Source: JABDMH01 sp050298535
GTDB lineage: Bacteria > Bacteroidota > Bacteroidia > Chitinophagales > Saprospiraceae
DNA length: 64,000 nucleotides
Assembly (NCBI GenBank): GCA_050298535.1
Contig: JBNKUI010000082.1
Span: 20,515-84,514, forward strand
Direction of reading: 5' to 3'
Shown here: piece by piece, positions 26,939 through 36,400 of the stretch
Position numbering within the stretch: position 1 is the stretch's first letter
Layout: each line of letters starts with the position of its first letter
Position numbers and translations under genes: made by a program
Notes under the pieces: model-generated
Seen by the model: the letters and a program-made list of their open reading frames with translations, nothing else
Told to the model about the DNA's origin: nothing
Databases searched by the model: none

Positions 26939-28386
26939 CCACGTTCGTTTTTGACATCTTCGTAAATATTAATGTATGCAGTAGCTGAACGTTCCCAGGA
27001 AAAATCTAGCTCCATATTCTTGACGACTACATCCTGAAATTTCTTCTTATCCTCATACAGGGTGATGGCTCTTTGAAAAGCATGCATGATATCACCCGTC
27101 CACACATGATTAAACATGATCCCGGTGCCTTCTGGCTCGCCGATATCAGTGACAGAATCTTTTAGGCCCCCGGTTCTTCTTACAATGGGGACGGTACCGT
27201 AACGCATAGCGTACATCTGATTGAGTCCGCAGGGCTCGACTCTGGAAGGCATGACCAGAAAATCAGATCCTGCATATATTTGATGGGCAAGGGCTTCATT
27301 ATATCCAATGTATGTATTATACCGACCCTGAAATCGGTGTCGGAGATGATTTAGAGCATCCTGCAATACAGGATCCCCCGATCCCAGTATAAATAAGTTG
27401 ACGGACCAGCCCTCCGAGAGGGTGTGGTACACCACATCAGGCAGGATGTCTGCCCCTTTTTCGATGGCAAACCTGCCAATAAAAGAAATCAGGGGCCATT
27501 TCTTATTCAGTCCAAATGTCTCGCACAATGGTCGCTTATTTTCCCGCTTGAAGTAGGACACGCTGTTCTTGAGCCGTGCACTGAGTGAGGGATCTGTTTT
27601 AGGATCCCAGATGTTGGTATCAATGCCATTAAGTATTCCTACCGATTTTCGCCATTCTTCGTGCAATAACCATTCGAGCCCGGCCGAATCGCTTCTTAAC
27701 TCGTCCAGGTAGGCGTTAGAAACGGTAGTGAGTCGCCAACTATTCTTAATGCCGGCTGCTAAAGGATTAACGGCACCATTCCACTCGATCAGGCCCCCAA
27801 AATGATTTTCAAAGTAAGGCAGTAAGTATCTCCTGTCCCACCCAAATGAGCCATGATATCTGCCATTGTGTATCGTAAATATGGTGGGGATACCTTTGAG
27901 AGATTCGTATTCTGGACAATGCTTCAGAAAGAATGGGATAAGACCAGTATGATGATCGTGGCAATGCAGTATGGTAGGTCGCTGCTCCATAGATTGGACC
28001 CATCGTAGGACCGCCTTCTGAAAGCTGATGAATCGCTCGACCTCATCACCATAGAAGTTACCATAGGGATCTGCGTAGATCCCGGGACGATCAAACTTGC
28101 CAGGAATATCGACGACGTAAAGAGGAAATCCCAGAAGGTCTTCGGTCAACGTATGTACACGGAATGGAAGATCATAATACCCCATCCAAACGGATCCGGC
28201 AAATACCTCCCGCCACTCCTGCTTATTGATCCAGGGTAGTGAATATTTTGGAATGACCACACTGGAAGGATAATTGAGGTCATTCAGATACTTTGGCAAA
28301 GCTCCAGCTACATCAGCTAGTCCCCCAGTTTTTGCTGCAGGGTAGCACTCTGCACTGATGTGTAAAATTTGGTTATTTAGTGGCAC
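26935..28386 (-). CDS. glgA: Glycogen (starch) synthase, ADP-glucose dependent
   Basis: 483 residues, GT5 family, GT-B fold. Transfers glucose from ADP-glucose to growing alpha-1,4-glucan. The ADP-glucose-binding KTGGLADVAG motif is at residues 19-28; the C-terminal half has SFIGRFAIEKGAD and MPSRVEPCGLNQMYAMRYG with the acidic motif, and RRTGGLKDSV. Starts with GTG. First gene of a coupled run with glgC and the ATP-grasp gene; no branching enzyme (glgB) is present here. A promoter is expected in 28387-28576, shared divergently with the beta-helix lipoprotein gene. Confidence 0.93.
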   Translation of the reverse strand: MPLNNQILHISAECYPAAKTGGLADVAGALPKYLNDLNYPSSVVIPKYSLPWINKQEWREVFAGSVWMGYYDLPFRVHTLTEDLLGFPLYVVDIPGKFDRPGIYADPYGNFYGDEVERFISFQKAVLRWVQSMEQRPTILHCHDHHTGLIPFFLKHCPEYESLKGIPTIFTIHNGRYHGSFGWDRRYLLPYFENHFGGLIEWNGAVNPLAAGIKNSWRLTTVSNAYLDELRSDSAGLEWLLHEEWRKSVGILNGIDTNIWDPKTDPSLSARLKNSVSYFKRENKRPLCETFGLNKKWPLISFIGRFAIEKGADILPDVVYHTLSEGWSVNLFILGSGDPVLQDALNHLRHRFQGRYNTYIGYNEALAHQIYAGSDFLVMPSRVEPCGLNQMYAMRYGTVPIVRRTGGLKDSVTDIGEPEGTGIMFNHVWTGDIMHAFQRAITLYEDKKKFQDVVVKNMELDFSWERSATAYINIYEDVKNERG

Positions 28387-28576
28387 AGTTGGCTGTTATT
28401 TGTCACTAGTAAAAACCAATTCGAATTTTCAAGAGAAATATTAGTAAAAATTAAATGTCTTGATATCCCGCTTTTGGTTGCTGTTAATTTACAAAAACAG
28501 TTGATAGGTCATAATCAATTCTTACGATATTCTAATGTATTTGAGTTTATCCTTGCTTTCTTGTAGATTTATTAAT

Positions 28577-29788
28577 ATGAGGTTTTATTTCATTTATTTT
28601 TCTCTGTATCTAATCTTCCTTTCCTGTGCTGAGGCACCATCTGCCAGCGTGGATGAGGAAGGATCTGAAAGGATTTTGCTGGCATTATTAGAGGCTGATT
28701 CGGGGGTTGTCGTTGAAATACCTGAGGGTTTCTATGCATTCAGAAGGTCCCTTTCATTAGATGGAGTATCGGGTGTCACCATCAAAGGCGCAGGAATAGG
28801 AAAGACGATACTTAGCTTCGATAATCAGATAGATGGAGCTGAGGGACTCCTCATCAAGGCAGATCAAATTACCCTGGAGGATTTTACCATTCAGGACAGC
28901 AAGGGAGATGCGATCAAGGTACAGGATGCAGAGGGTATTGTCTTCCGTAGGGTGGAGACGACCTGGACACATGGCGCCCATGAGGATAATGGGGGCTATG
29001 GAATCTATCCAGTAGGGTGTACCAGCGTGCTGATCGAAGGTTGTGAGGCCTCCTATGCTGCCGACGCAGGCATTTATGTAGGACAATCTAACCAAGTCGT
29101 GATGCGTGATAATTATGCGCATCATAACGTAGCGGGTATTGAAATAGAAAATAGTCGAAATGTTGAGGCCTATAATAATTTGGCTGAAAACAATACGGGT
29201 GGCCTCTTGATTTTTGATATGCCCGGTCTTCCTCAGGCTAATGGATATAATGTAAAAGTATACGACAATACCGTACGAGGCAATAATCATAAGAATTTCG
29301 CACCGGAGGGAGGTGTGGTATCTACTTTGCCTCCCGGCACAGGCATGTTGATCATAGCTCATCGGGATGTTGAGGTCTATAACAATCAAGTGACCGACTA
29401 CAAGACGCTGGGACTGGGTATCATTTCATGGCATTTTACGGAGAGACCCTTTGAGACGGATAATGGCTTTAATCCCTACTATACTAATGTATCAGTGCAT
29501 GATAATACCTTCGAACGACGCCGGGCTATTCCTGATATCACGAAAGAATTTGGACAAATGTTGAACGGACTCTTTATTGGAAAGCCACAAGACATCGTCA
29601 TCGATGGTATTTTTGAAAATGCGGATGTACATCTCTGCTTAAAGAATAACGGTGAAGATCTACGCTTTGCTAACCTAAACGCCGAGACTGCCTCTGACCT
29701 CGGCGATTTGAAAAAATTAGTGGATCGAAACATCGATCGATTCAAATGCGATTTGCCATCCTTTGATGTGACACCTCCCGCCTTGTGA
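28577..29788 (+). CDS. Parallel beta-helix lipoprotein (TIGR03805-type)
   Basis: 403 residues from ATG 28577, which gives a clean lipoprotein signal (hydrophobic run to LIFLSC, lipid-modified Cys); an upstream ATG at 28535 is less suitable. The body is a right-handed beta-helix with repeating turns: SGVTIKGAGIGKTILSF, GIYVGQSNQVVMRDN, AGIEIENSRNVEAYNN. It matches the family that occurs directly before a diheme cytochrome (TIGR03805/TIGR03806 pair as I recall it). The next gene is exactly such a cytochrome, 2 bp away. Probably periplasmic or outer-membrane-anchored; function unknown. Confidence 0.82.
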   Translation: MRFYFIYFSLYLIFLSCAEAPSASVDEEGSERILLALLEADSGVVVEIPEGFYAFRRSLSLDGVSGVTIKGAGIGKTILSFDNQIDGAEGLLIKADQITLEDFTIQDSKGDAIKVQDAEGIVFRRVETTWTHGAHEDNGGYGIYPVGCTSVLIEGCEASYAADAGIYVGQSNQVVMRDNYAHHNVAGIEIENSRNVEAYNNLAENNTGGLLIFDMPGLPQANGYNVKVYDNTVRGNNHKNFAPEGGVVSTLPPGTGMLIIAHRDVEVYNNQVTDYKTLGLGIISWHFTERPFETDNGFNPYYTNVSVHDNTFERRRAIPDITKEFGQMLNGLFIGKPQDIVIDGIFENADVHLCLKNNGEDLRFANLNAETASDLGDLKKLVDRNIDRFKCDLPSFDVTPPAL

Positions 29789-29790
29789 CT

Positions 29791-30837
29791 ATGTTATTCT
29801 GGCAAAATTATCTCCTGGTGGGGCTCGTAGTCCTTTTGCTGTTTTCATGTCAGCCCGCCGGACAAGTGTCGCTCTATCAGGATAAACCTTTCAGCAAACT
29901 TTCTGAATATCATTTTTTTACGGTTCCTCTAAGTGCCCTGAATCCTAATACAGGAGTATTACCTTATGATCTGATCACACCTCTTTTTTCTGATTACGCG
30001 GCAAAGGCTCGCTTTGTCTGGATGCCGGAAGGACAATCTGGTCACATTCAAGAAAACGGTCAAATCGAATTTCCGAAAGGTACCGTGCTCATCAAGAACT
30101 TTTTATACAATTTGGAGGAGGGTCCAAAGCTGATAGAAACCCGACTTCTCGTAAGGGAAGATGGTGGATGGACCCCACTTACCTACATCTGGGACGAAGA
30201 TCAGCGAGATGCCAGGCTATCCATCACAGGAGGATTTGCCGCAGTTGACGTTCCACTGCCCGATGGAACCTCCCATTCGATTCAATATGTCATCCCCAAC
30301 AAGAACCAATGTAAGTCCTGTCATCAATCCGGCGGCAAAATTCTGCCCATCGGACCCGAAGTAAAGCATCTGAACCGTGCGTATACCTATTCGGATGGGT
30401 CAGAAAATCAGCTGTTAACCTGGTCTAAATACCAATATTTGGACAATTATTCTCCGACTGATCATACTGCAAAGACGACTGCATGGAATGATATATCAGC
30501 TCCTCTGGAAGATCGGGCATTAGCTTACCTGGAAGTCAATTGTGGCACTTGTCATAAGGCTGACGGATCGGCTTATGTATCAGGTCTTCATATATCAGCT
30601 GAATCGGATCCTTATCAGTTGGGTATTTGTAAGACGCCGGTCAGTGCTGGCAAGGGATCGGGTGGCTTCCGATATGACATAGATCCGGGACACCCTGAAT
30701 CAAGTATTTTGGTCTATAGAATGAAATCCGATGATCCTGGAGCCATGATGCCCGAGATTGGACGCAAAATTATGCATACCGAAGGAGTACAACTCATAAG
30801 TGACTGGATAGCCTCCATGGAAGGCAGCTGCAAATAA
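29791..30837 (+). CDS. SO_2930-type diheme c-type cytochrome lipoprotein
   Basis: 348 residues from ATG 29791 (a GTG two codons upstream overlaps the previous stop). Lipoprotein signal ending LLLFSC. Two CxxCH haem sites: C174-K-S-C177-H178 and C251-G-T-C254-H255. The second has the spacing of a mono-haem cytochrome c domain; a C-terminal Met ligand (MMPEIGRKI) fits. The N-terminal half is a family-specific domain (YHFFTVPLSALNPN). The tandem gene pair with the beta-helix protein points to a shared periplasmic redox role, perhaps delivering electrons from an unknown dehydrogenase (inference). Confidence 0.88.
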   Translation: MLFWQNYLLVGLVVLLLFSCQPAGQVSLYQDKPFSKLSEYHFFTVPLSALNPNTGVLPYDLITPLFSDYAAKARFVWMPEGQSGHIQENGQIEFPKGTVLIKNFLYNLEEGPKLIETRLLVREDGGWTPLTYIWDEDQRDARLSITGGFAAVDVPLPDGTSHSIQYVIPNKNQCKSCHQSGGKILPIGPEVKHLNRAYTYSDGSENQLLTWSKYQYLDNYSPTDHTAKTTAWNDISAPLEDRALAYLEVNCGTCHKADGSAYVSGLHISAESDPYQLGICKTPVSAGKGSGGFRYDIDPGHPESSILVYRMKSDDPGAMMPEIGRKIMHTEGVQLISDWIASMEGSCK

Positions 30838-30843
30838 TGTATG

Positions 30844-32298
30844 TCAGGAGCTGGAAAGTTCCTCTGCCAAATAACACAAAAGTTGGACTCCAAATCCTGT
30901 GGCTGCCTTGTCCTTGCTATAATGAGTTTCTCCAAAAGAAGTACCTGCAATGTCCAGGTGTGCCCAGGATGGGTGATCTTCAATAAAGAATTCCAGGAAT
31001 TTGGCGGCAGTAATCGCTCCCGCCATGGGTAGGGTAGCCATATTTTTGATATCCGCAATATCTGATTTCATTTGATCGCCATATGTTTCCCAAAGGGGTA
31101 GTGGCCAGCTCTTTTCGCTACAGGCAAGACCGGTTGAGGTGATTTGTTCCATAAGGTCATCGTCATTGCTAAATGCGGCGGCGGCTGAATAGCCAAGTGT
31201 CATGACGGCACTTCCAGTCAATGTGGCCAGATCAATGATATGGTCTACCTCATAGTTCTTGGACATATAGGAAAGTGCATCTGCCAGGATCAGACGACCT
31301 TCTGCATCGGTATGGATCACTTCTATAGTTTTTCCACTATAGCTATCGATCACATCACCGGGACGAATAGAGTCGCCATCCACACAGTTTTCAGTGATAG
31401 GAGTGATTGCAACTATATTTATTTTCCAACTGAGCGAAGCAATGGCAAGAGTTGCATTCAATACGGCCGCTGCACCGCCCATATCACTCTTCATATAGTG
31501 CATATTTTTATCGGGTTTAATCGAAACCCCTCCGGTGTCAAAGGTGACCCCCTTACCTACGAGACCCAAAGTCTTTCCATGATCAGGATCTCCATGGTAT
31601 TCCAATACTAAAAAAGCTGGTTCTTTTTCACTGCCTTTATTTACCGAAAGAAGTCCCTCTAATTTTTTTGCAACTATTTCCTCTTTACGCAGGATCGTAG
31701 CCTGGAGGTTGAGATCTTTTGACTCCTTCTTCAACCATTCGGCAAAATAATCTGGGTCTATTTTGTTAGAGGGACCGTTGACCAGATCCATGCACTTGAT
31801 CTGATATTTTACAATGACTAAATGTTTCTGTGCAGTGATTTCCAATTCTGCAATTGCACCTTCATCCACAATACATTCCACTGAAAGATCCAGGGATTTG
31901 AATTTCTTGTCCTGGTCAGATTTGTATTGGTACAAATGGTAGTTTGATAATTCCAAGGCTTCGACTAGTGCCTGAATGATAGTGGCATTGTCGTCAATTC
32001 GCACATCCACCGCTAAGGTATCCGATAAGAAGTCCCGTACAGATTTAATAGCATTCAGGAAAGCTCCAACAAAATCCTTCTTGCTATTTAATTCCTTTAT
32101 ATCCATCAGGTATAAAAATTCACTTCCCTGATCCGGAGATCTGAAAAGTTGGGTGCCAGGGATCTCTGATGAAGTCAGTGAGACGTCGTAATCAGATGCA
32201 ATTTTTTTACTGGACTTTAATAATTCCTCTCCGGTATCAATTAAAATTATTTTGGAGAGTATTTTTTTGTCGAGAACGTTTTTAAAGGAATATTTCAT
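30844..32298 (-). CDS. Leucyl aminopeptidase, M17 family
   Basis: 484 residues, cytoplasmic exopeptidase removing N-terminal Leu and other residues. C-terminal catalytic domain: GKGVTFDTGGVSIKPDK with the active-site Lys and Asp, MKSDMGGAAAVL, the family signature HTDAEGRLILADAL (metal-binding Asp and Glu), and LTGSAVMTLG. The N-terminal domain (about 1-170) is divergent. Two Mn/Zn ions are expected. The stop is 7 bp from the diheme cytochrome gene on the other strand. The start abuts the CBM48-like esterase gene stop at zero spacing, so the pair probably forms one operon with the esterase first. Confidence 0.9.
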   Translation of the reverse strand: MKYSFKNVLDKKILSKIILIDTGEELLKSSKKIASDYDVSLTSSEIPGTQLFRSPDQGSEFLYLMDIKELNSKKDFVGAFLNAIKSVRDFLSDTLAVDVRIDDNATIIQALVEALELSNYHLYQYKSDQDKKFKSLDLSVECIVDEGAIAELEITAQKHLVIVKYQIKCMDLVNGPSNKIDPDYFAEWLKKESKDLNLQATILRKEEIVAKKLEGLLSVNKGSEKEPAFLVLEYHGDPDHGKTLGLVGKGVTFDTGGVSIKPDKNMHYMKSDMGGAAAVLNATLAIASLSWKINIVAITPITENCVDGDSIRPGDVIDSYSGKTIEVIHTDAEGRLILADALSYMSKNYEVDHIIDLATLTGSAVMTLGYSAAAAFSNDDDLMEQITSTGLACSEKSWPLPLWETYGDQMKSDIADIKNMATLPMAGAITAAKFLEFFIEDHPSWAHLDIAGTSFGETHYSKDKAATGFGVQLLCYLAEELSSS

Positions 32299-33387
32299 TT
32301 AATTTATTTTGTCATAAAATAACCACTGCACGGCTTTGGGAAATTCAGCACCCCAATACTTCTCTTTGTGTGTGGCATAAGGATTCATCGAAAATCGATA
32401 GTGAATGAGTGAACCGTTGACGGCCTTTAGACGGAGGATGTCGGTAAATTCTATCAAATCATCCGCCATCGTTTCACTTTCTTTCTTCCCTCCATACAAA
32501 TAGATGAAGGAAGGTCTGTCATTTTCATACTTCTGTACTTCGTTAAATATCTGAGAGGATAACCAAAGGGAAGGCGAAAAGATCATCCACTTAGAGAAAA
32601 TCTGTGGATAGGTAATGGCAGTGTAGGCACTGATCAACCCTCCCATGGAGCTACCACCAATGCCAGTATGAATACGATGTGGATTCGTCCTGAATTTCTT
32701 GTCCACGTAGGGTTTTAGTGTCTCCACTATAAAGGCAGCATATGCCTTGCCTTCTCCAGGACCAAATCGTTCGGTATCAAATGGACTATATTCTGAAATG
32801 CGATCTTCATTACCATGTTCTATAGCGACAATTATGAGGTCACCAAATCCCATCTCTTTGAGAATACCTAATCGCTCATCGATGCCCCAATTACCAAAGG
32901 GTGCATGTTCATTGAAGAGGTTTTGTGCGTCTTGCAGATATAGCACAGGGTAAGATTGATCGGAGGTATCATAATCGCAAGGGAGTAATGCCCAGATACG
33001 TCGTCGCTTGTTGAGCTGCGGTATCTCAAAATCCTCCTCAATAATCACTTTGACGGGAAGGTACTCGGCCGAACAACTTAATCCATTAAGACGCCATCGG
33101 GGCACATAATCTTCAATATGATTTATATTGGTGCTTACAGATCTTGCCATACCTGGATTACCCAGCATATCTAACTCTTCCTGATTGATGTCACCTTTTA
33201 AATATCGGTATCGTACTCGCTTTTTTTCGGGATCTAGTTTGAGCTCGTACTGATATAGTCCGGGAGATACCCGCTGCATTTGAAAATGGGGGTCCTCTTG
33301 TTTCCAATGATTGAAAGTACCTGTAAGGTATACAGGCCGAAGGTCATCCTGATCTGTTTTTAAATTAAATAAGAGACTTTGTGTCAT
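32299..33387 (-). CDS. Esterase with N-terminal CBM48/E-set-like domain
   Basis: 362 residues, no signal peptide. The N-terminal about 100 residues form a glycogen-binding-type E-set domain (YLTGTFNHWKQEDPHFQM, YQYELKLDPEKKRVRYRY). The C-terminal half is a serine hydrolase of the enterochelin-esterase (Fes/D) type: RIHTGIGGSSMGGLIS carries the nucleophile Ser in GxSxG, and a His near the C-terminus (YATHKEKYW) completes the triad. Similar fusions deacylate carbohydrate or siderophore esters. The nearby glycogen genes make a polysaccharide ester substrate tempting, but it is only inference. First gene of the pair with leucyl aminopeptidase. Confidence 0.8.
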   Translation of the reverse strand: MTQSLLFNLKTDQDDLRPVYLTGTFNHWKQEDPHFQMQRVSPGLYQYELKLDPEKKRVRYRYLKGDINQEELDMLGNPGMARSVSTNINHIEDYVPRWRLNGLSCSAEYLPVKVIIEEDFEIPQLNKRRRIWALLPCDYDTSDQSYPVLYLQDAQNLFNEHAPFGNWGIDERLGILKEMGFGDLIIVAIEHGNEDRISEYSPFDTERFGPGEGKAYAAFIVETLKPYVDKKFRTNPHRIHTGIGGSSMGGLISAYTAITYPQIFSKWMIFSPSLWLSSQIFNEVQKYENDRPSFIYLYGGKKESETMADDLIEFTDILRLKAVNGSLIHYRFSMNPYATHKEKYWGAEFPKAVQWLFYDKIN

Positions 33388-33453
33388 TCAATCTAATTCG
33401 TCGCAAAAGGCCTGCAAAAATAGCAACAATAATTGACCAGTAAATCACTACAA

Positions 33454-34959
33454 TTAATTAGCCTTCCAAAAGTAGGGTGAGAACAAAATCAAAATGGTGA
33501 AGAGTTCCAGCCGTCCCAGGAGCATGAGAAAAACGAGAATCCACTTAATAGGTGAGGAAAGGGCTGAAAAATTATCAACCGGGCCTACATCGCCAATCCC
33601 TGGACCTACATTACCCAAGCTTGTGGCTACGGCCCCTGCTCCGGAGGTAAGATCCATGCCTAATCCCACTACAGCGATGGTACCCATGATGAAAATGCCC
33701 AGGTAGATGAGCAGAAATACCAGAATGTGTGTTAATATTCTGGCGGGGACAATCTCCTTATTCATTTTTAGTCGTATGACGGCCTTTGGATGCAGCAGAC
33801 GTCTGAATTCCAACAATGAATTCTTAAAAAACACTACATGACGGATCAGTTTAATGCCACCACTGGTAGATCCTGCACTTGCACCTGCAAAGAGTAGTAC
33901 GAAGAATAGGGCGGTGAGACTTTCCTTCCAAGCCGTATAATCAGCCGTAATAAATCCCGTGGTAGTGATGATCGAAACGACCTGAAATGTGGCCTCTCGA
34001 AAGCTCTTTTCAAGGTTTTGATCCGTAGCATCATACACCAGTAATGTGGTAATCAGCGCAATGAGCGTCACTATGATGAGGTATCCACGAAACTCTTCAT
34101 TGGACCAAACTCGCCGAAGGTCAAAGCGTACCAGGAAGAAGATCACGGTATAGTTGACACCAGCCAGAAACATGAATACGATGACCACATAATGAATATA
34201 TGCACTGTCAAAGAATGCCATGCTTTCATTTTTTGTGCTAAAACCTCCTGTGGCCATGGTGGTCATAGCATGATTGATAGCATCATAAAAACTCATACCT
34301 CCCAGAAGCAGGAGAACGCAGCAGATGGCCGTAAGCGATACATAGATGACCCAGAGGGCACGGGCTGTTGCCTTAATGCGAGGATGGATTTTGTCAGAAA
34401 CCGGTCCCGGAGCTTCTGCCACAAATAGCTCGATACCCCCGATTCCCAGGAAGGGAAATATGGCGATAGTGAGTACTATGATACCCATCCCTCCAATCCA
34501 TTGAGTTAAACTCCGCCAGAATAGAATCCCTTTGGGTATGACTTCGATATCGGTGAGGATCGTCGCACCCGTGGTTGTCATTCCGGAAACCGTCTCAAAA
34601 AAAGCATCTGTGATGTCTGGGATAACCCCACTGAGTGCATAGGGTAGTGACCCACAAACGGTCATACAAAACCATCCCAATGCCACGATGAGGTATCCTT
34701 CTCGTTTCTGGACAGAATAGTCCTTTCTACGGGTCACTACAAACATGGTGGCTCCTATGATCACGGTGACCAGTCCTGAGATGGCCAAGGGAATGCCGTC
34801 ACCACTGTTGTAATGAAGGGAAAAACCGATAGGTAGAAACATCAACGTACCGACAACCATGAGCAAGATGCCGATGATCTGGAAAATCGCGTTGAAGTTG
34901 AATGTGGGAGTACCTGACCAAATTCTGACTCCCGAACTTGTGTTTGTATTTGGTGGCAT
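33454..34959 (-). CDS. trkH: Trk/Ktr-type potassium uptake protein, membrane subunit
   Basis: 501 residues with about ten hydrophobic segments. Four P-loop-like repeats of the TrkH/KtrB superfamily can be seen in SGMTTTGATILTD, MTTMATGGFSTKN, SIITTTGFITADY and ATSLGNVGPGIGD, each supplying a selectivity-filter glycine. K+ uptake energised by H+ or Na+. It directly follows trkA (stop/start overlap TAATG), the usual pairing of channel and NAD-binding gating subunit. The downstream edge is 66 bp from the esterase start, so it may read into those genes. Confidence 0.92.
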   Translation of the reverse strand: MPPNTNTSSGVRIWSGTPTFNFNAIFQIIGILLMVVGTLMFLPIGFSLHYNSGDGIPLAISGLVTVIIGATMFVVTRRKDYSVQKREGYLIVALGWFCMTVCGSLPYALSGVIPDITDAFFETVSGMTTTGATILTDIEVIPKGILFWRSLTQWIGGMGIIVLTIAIFPFLGIGGIELFVAEAPGPVSDKIHPRIKATARALWVIYVSLTAICCVLLLLGGMSFYDAINHAMTTMATGGFSTKNESMAFFDSAYIHYVVIVFMFLAGVNYTVIFFLVRFDLRRVWSNEEFRGYLIIVTLIALITTLLVYDATDQNLEKSFREATFQVVSIITTTGFITADYTAWKESLTALFFVLLFAGASAGSTSGGIKLIRHVVFFKNSLLEFRRLLHPKAVIRLKMNKEIVPARILTHILVFLLIYLGIFIMGTIAVVGLGMDLTSGAGAVATSLGNVGPGIGDVGPVDNFSALSSPIKWILVFLMLLGRLELFTILILFSPYFWKAN

Positions 34960-36299
34960 TATCGGAAGACTTTCTCAACCGTGGAAATCGCTTCCGGAAG
35001 GGCAAAAACTATCACTTTGTCTTCCAGTTCTAATCTGAAATCTTCAGTAGGAATGAAGCATTCATCTCCCCGTATGACGCCACCTACTACACTGGTACTG
35101 GGTAGATGTAGTTCGCCCAACGGTTTTTTAGTGACCCGGTTACTTTTAGTAATCCTAAACTCGATGATTTCGGCGTCAGAACCATGTACACTCGTGATTG
35201 CTTCGACATTTCCTTTTCGCACATATCTGAATATATTATTGGCGGCGATGAGCTTTTCATTGATCAAGGTATCTACTCCAATATTTTGAGATAATCTCAC
35301 ATAGTGGGTATTACTGACCAATGCGATGGTCTTATATACACCTGCTTCTTCAGCCATGAGCGACGCGATGATGTTTGACTCGGAGTTGTCCGTGAGTGCC
35401 ACCAATGCATCCATGTTTCCAAGTCCTTCTTCTTCCAATTCTGCCAGGTTACTGGGATCGGCACAGACGACAAGCGCACTATGCAAATGGTGGACCATCT
35501 GTTTACACCGGACCTTGTCTCTTTCGACAAGAATCACTCGATAATATTCTTCCAGGATCTGAGCTGTTTTGAGTGCGATCTCAGTACCTCCGATGATCAT
35601 CACATTTTTCACATCTACCGTATCTTTTCCTACGATGGTAAGTAAAGTGTCTACATCGGACTTCTTGGCCAGGAAATAGATGTGGTCGCTACGTCGTAGC
35701 AGGGACTCAGGTCTGGGAATCATGGTTTGATGTCCCCTTAGCAATGCGATTGGCTTGAAGGGGATATGGTCATATTTTCGGTCGACTTCATCAATCCGCA
35801 TATTCACAATAGGTGAATTATCGTCAAGGAGAATACCAATCAGGGACATTTGTCCGTCCTCAAAATCAAATACGTCGGTCAGAGAGCACTGTTTCAAGAG
35901 CCTCAGGACCTCATTGGCGGCCAGTTGCTGTGGGCTAATAATGGAATCCACTCCTAATTCTGCAAAACTTGACTTTTGCTCAGTCGTAAGATATTCCGGA
36001 GACTGGACTCGGGCAATCGTCTGTCGGGCTCCCATTTTCTTGGCAAGAATGGCGGTGATGACGTTCGTCTTTTCTGAGGTAGTGACTGCAATCACTAACC
36101 GGGCCTTTGCCACTCCTGCTTCTTCCAGGATATGAGATGTACTGGCATCTCCTCGCAGGGTCATGACATCCAGATGAGTTCTTGCATTATCCAGTACTTC
36201 TTCATCCGTATCAATAAGAATGATATCCTGCTTTTCAAAGGCTAGTAATTTGGCAAGATGAAATCCTATGTCTCCAGCACCTGCAATGACAATACGCAT
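34959..36299 (-). CDS. trkA: TrkA potassium uptake regulator with two RCK domains
   Basis: 446 residues, cytoplasmic. Two tandem RCK_N-RCK_C units: the first starts VIAGAGDIGFHLAKLLA (NAD-binding GxGxxG), with IDTDEEVLDNARTH acid; the second begins at about residue 230, VMIIGGTEIALKTAQ, and ends in an RCK_C domain (ITKSNRVTKKPLGELH). Binds NAD(H)/ATP and gates TrkH. The gene overlaps trkH and has a TACTTTTG -7-like element 24-31 bp before its ATG. Confidence 0.93.
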   Translation of the reverse strand: MRIVIAGAGDIGFHLAKLLAFEKQDIILIDTDEEVLDNARTHLDVMTLRGDASTSHILEEAGVAKARLVIAVTTSEKTNVITAILAKKMGARQTIARVQSPEYLTTEQKSSFAELGVDSIISPQQLAANEVLRLLKQCSLTDVFDFEDGQMSLIGILLDDNSPIVNMRIDEVDRKYDHIPFKPIALLRGHQTMIPRPESLLRRSDHIYFLAKKSDVDTLLTIVGKDTVDVKNVMIIGGTEIALKTAQILEEYYRVILVERDKVRCKQMVHHLHSALVVCADPSNLAELEEEGLGNMDALVALTDNSESNIIASLMAEEAGVYKTIALVSNTHYVRLSQNIGVDTLINEKLIAANNIFRYVRKGNVEAITSVHGSDAEIIEFRITKSNRVTKKPLGELHLPSTSVVGGVIRGDECFIPTEDFRLELEDKVIVFALPEAISTVEKVFR

Positions 36300-36322
36300 G
36301 ATACACGCCTCGGTTTAGACCG

Positions 36323-36330
36323 CAAAAGTA
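36323..36330 (-). promoter_or_regulatory. -7 element for the trkA-trkH operon
   Basis: TACTTTTG on the minus strand matches TAnnTTTG and lies 24-31 bp upstream of the trkA ATG; no clear TTTG -33 element is seen. Confidence 0.4.
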
Positions 36331-36387
36331 CGTAATAATTGGATTCCTGTGACTGGGACCCGTAAATCTTGTATTATATATAATCGC

Positions 36388-36395
36388 TATATTTG
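36388..36395 (+). promoter_or_regulatory. -7 element for the LMW phosphatase gene
   Basis: TATATTTG matches TAnnTTTG and ends 5 bp before the ATG at 36401; a TTG lies 16 bp upstream. If used, the transcript would begin at or next to the start codon (leaderless). Confidence 0.4.
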
Positions 36396-36400
36396 AGTGT

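Noticed and set aside
28757..29389. 210-codon minus-strand open frame
   Set aside because: Lies entirely inside the beta-helix lipoprotein gene on the other strand; repetitive Gly/Asn turns give long shadow frames.
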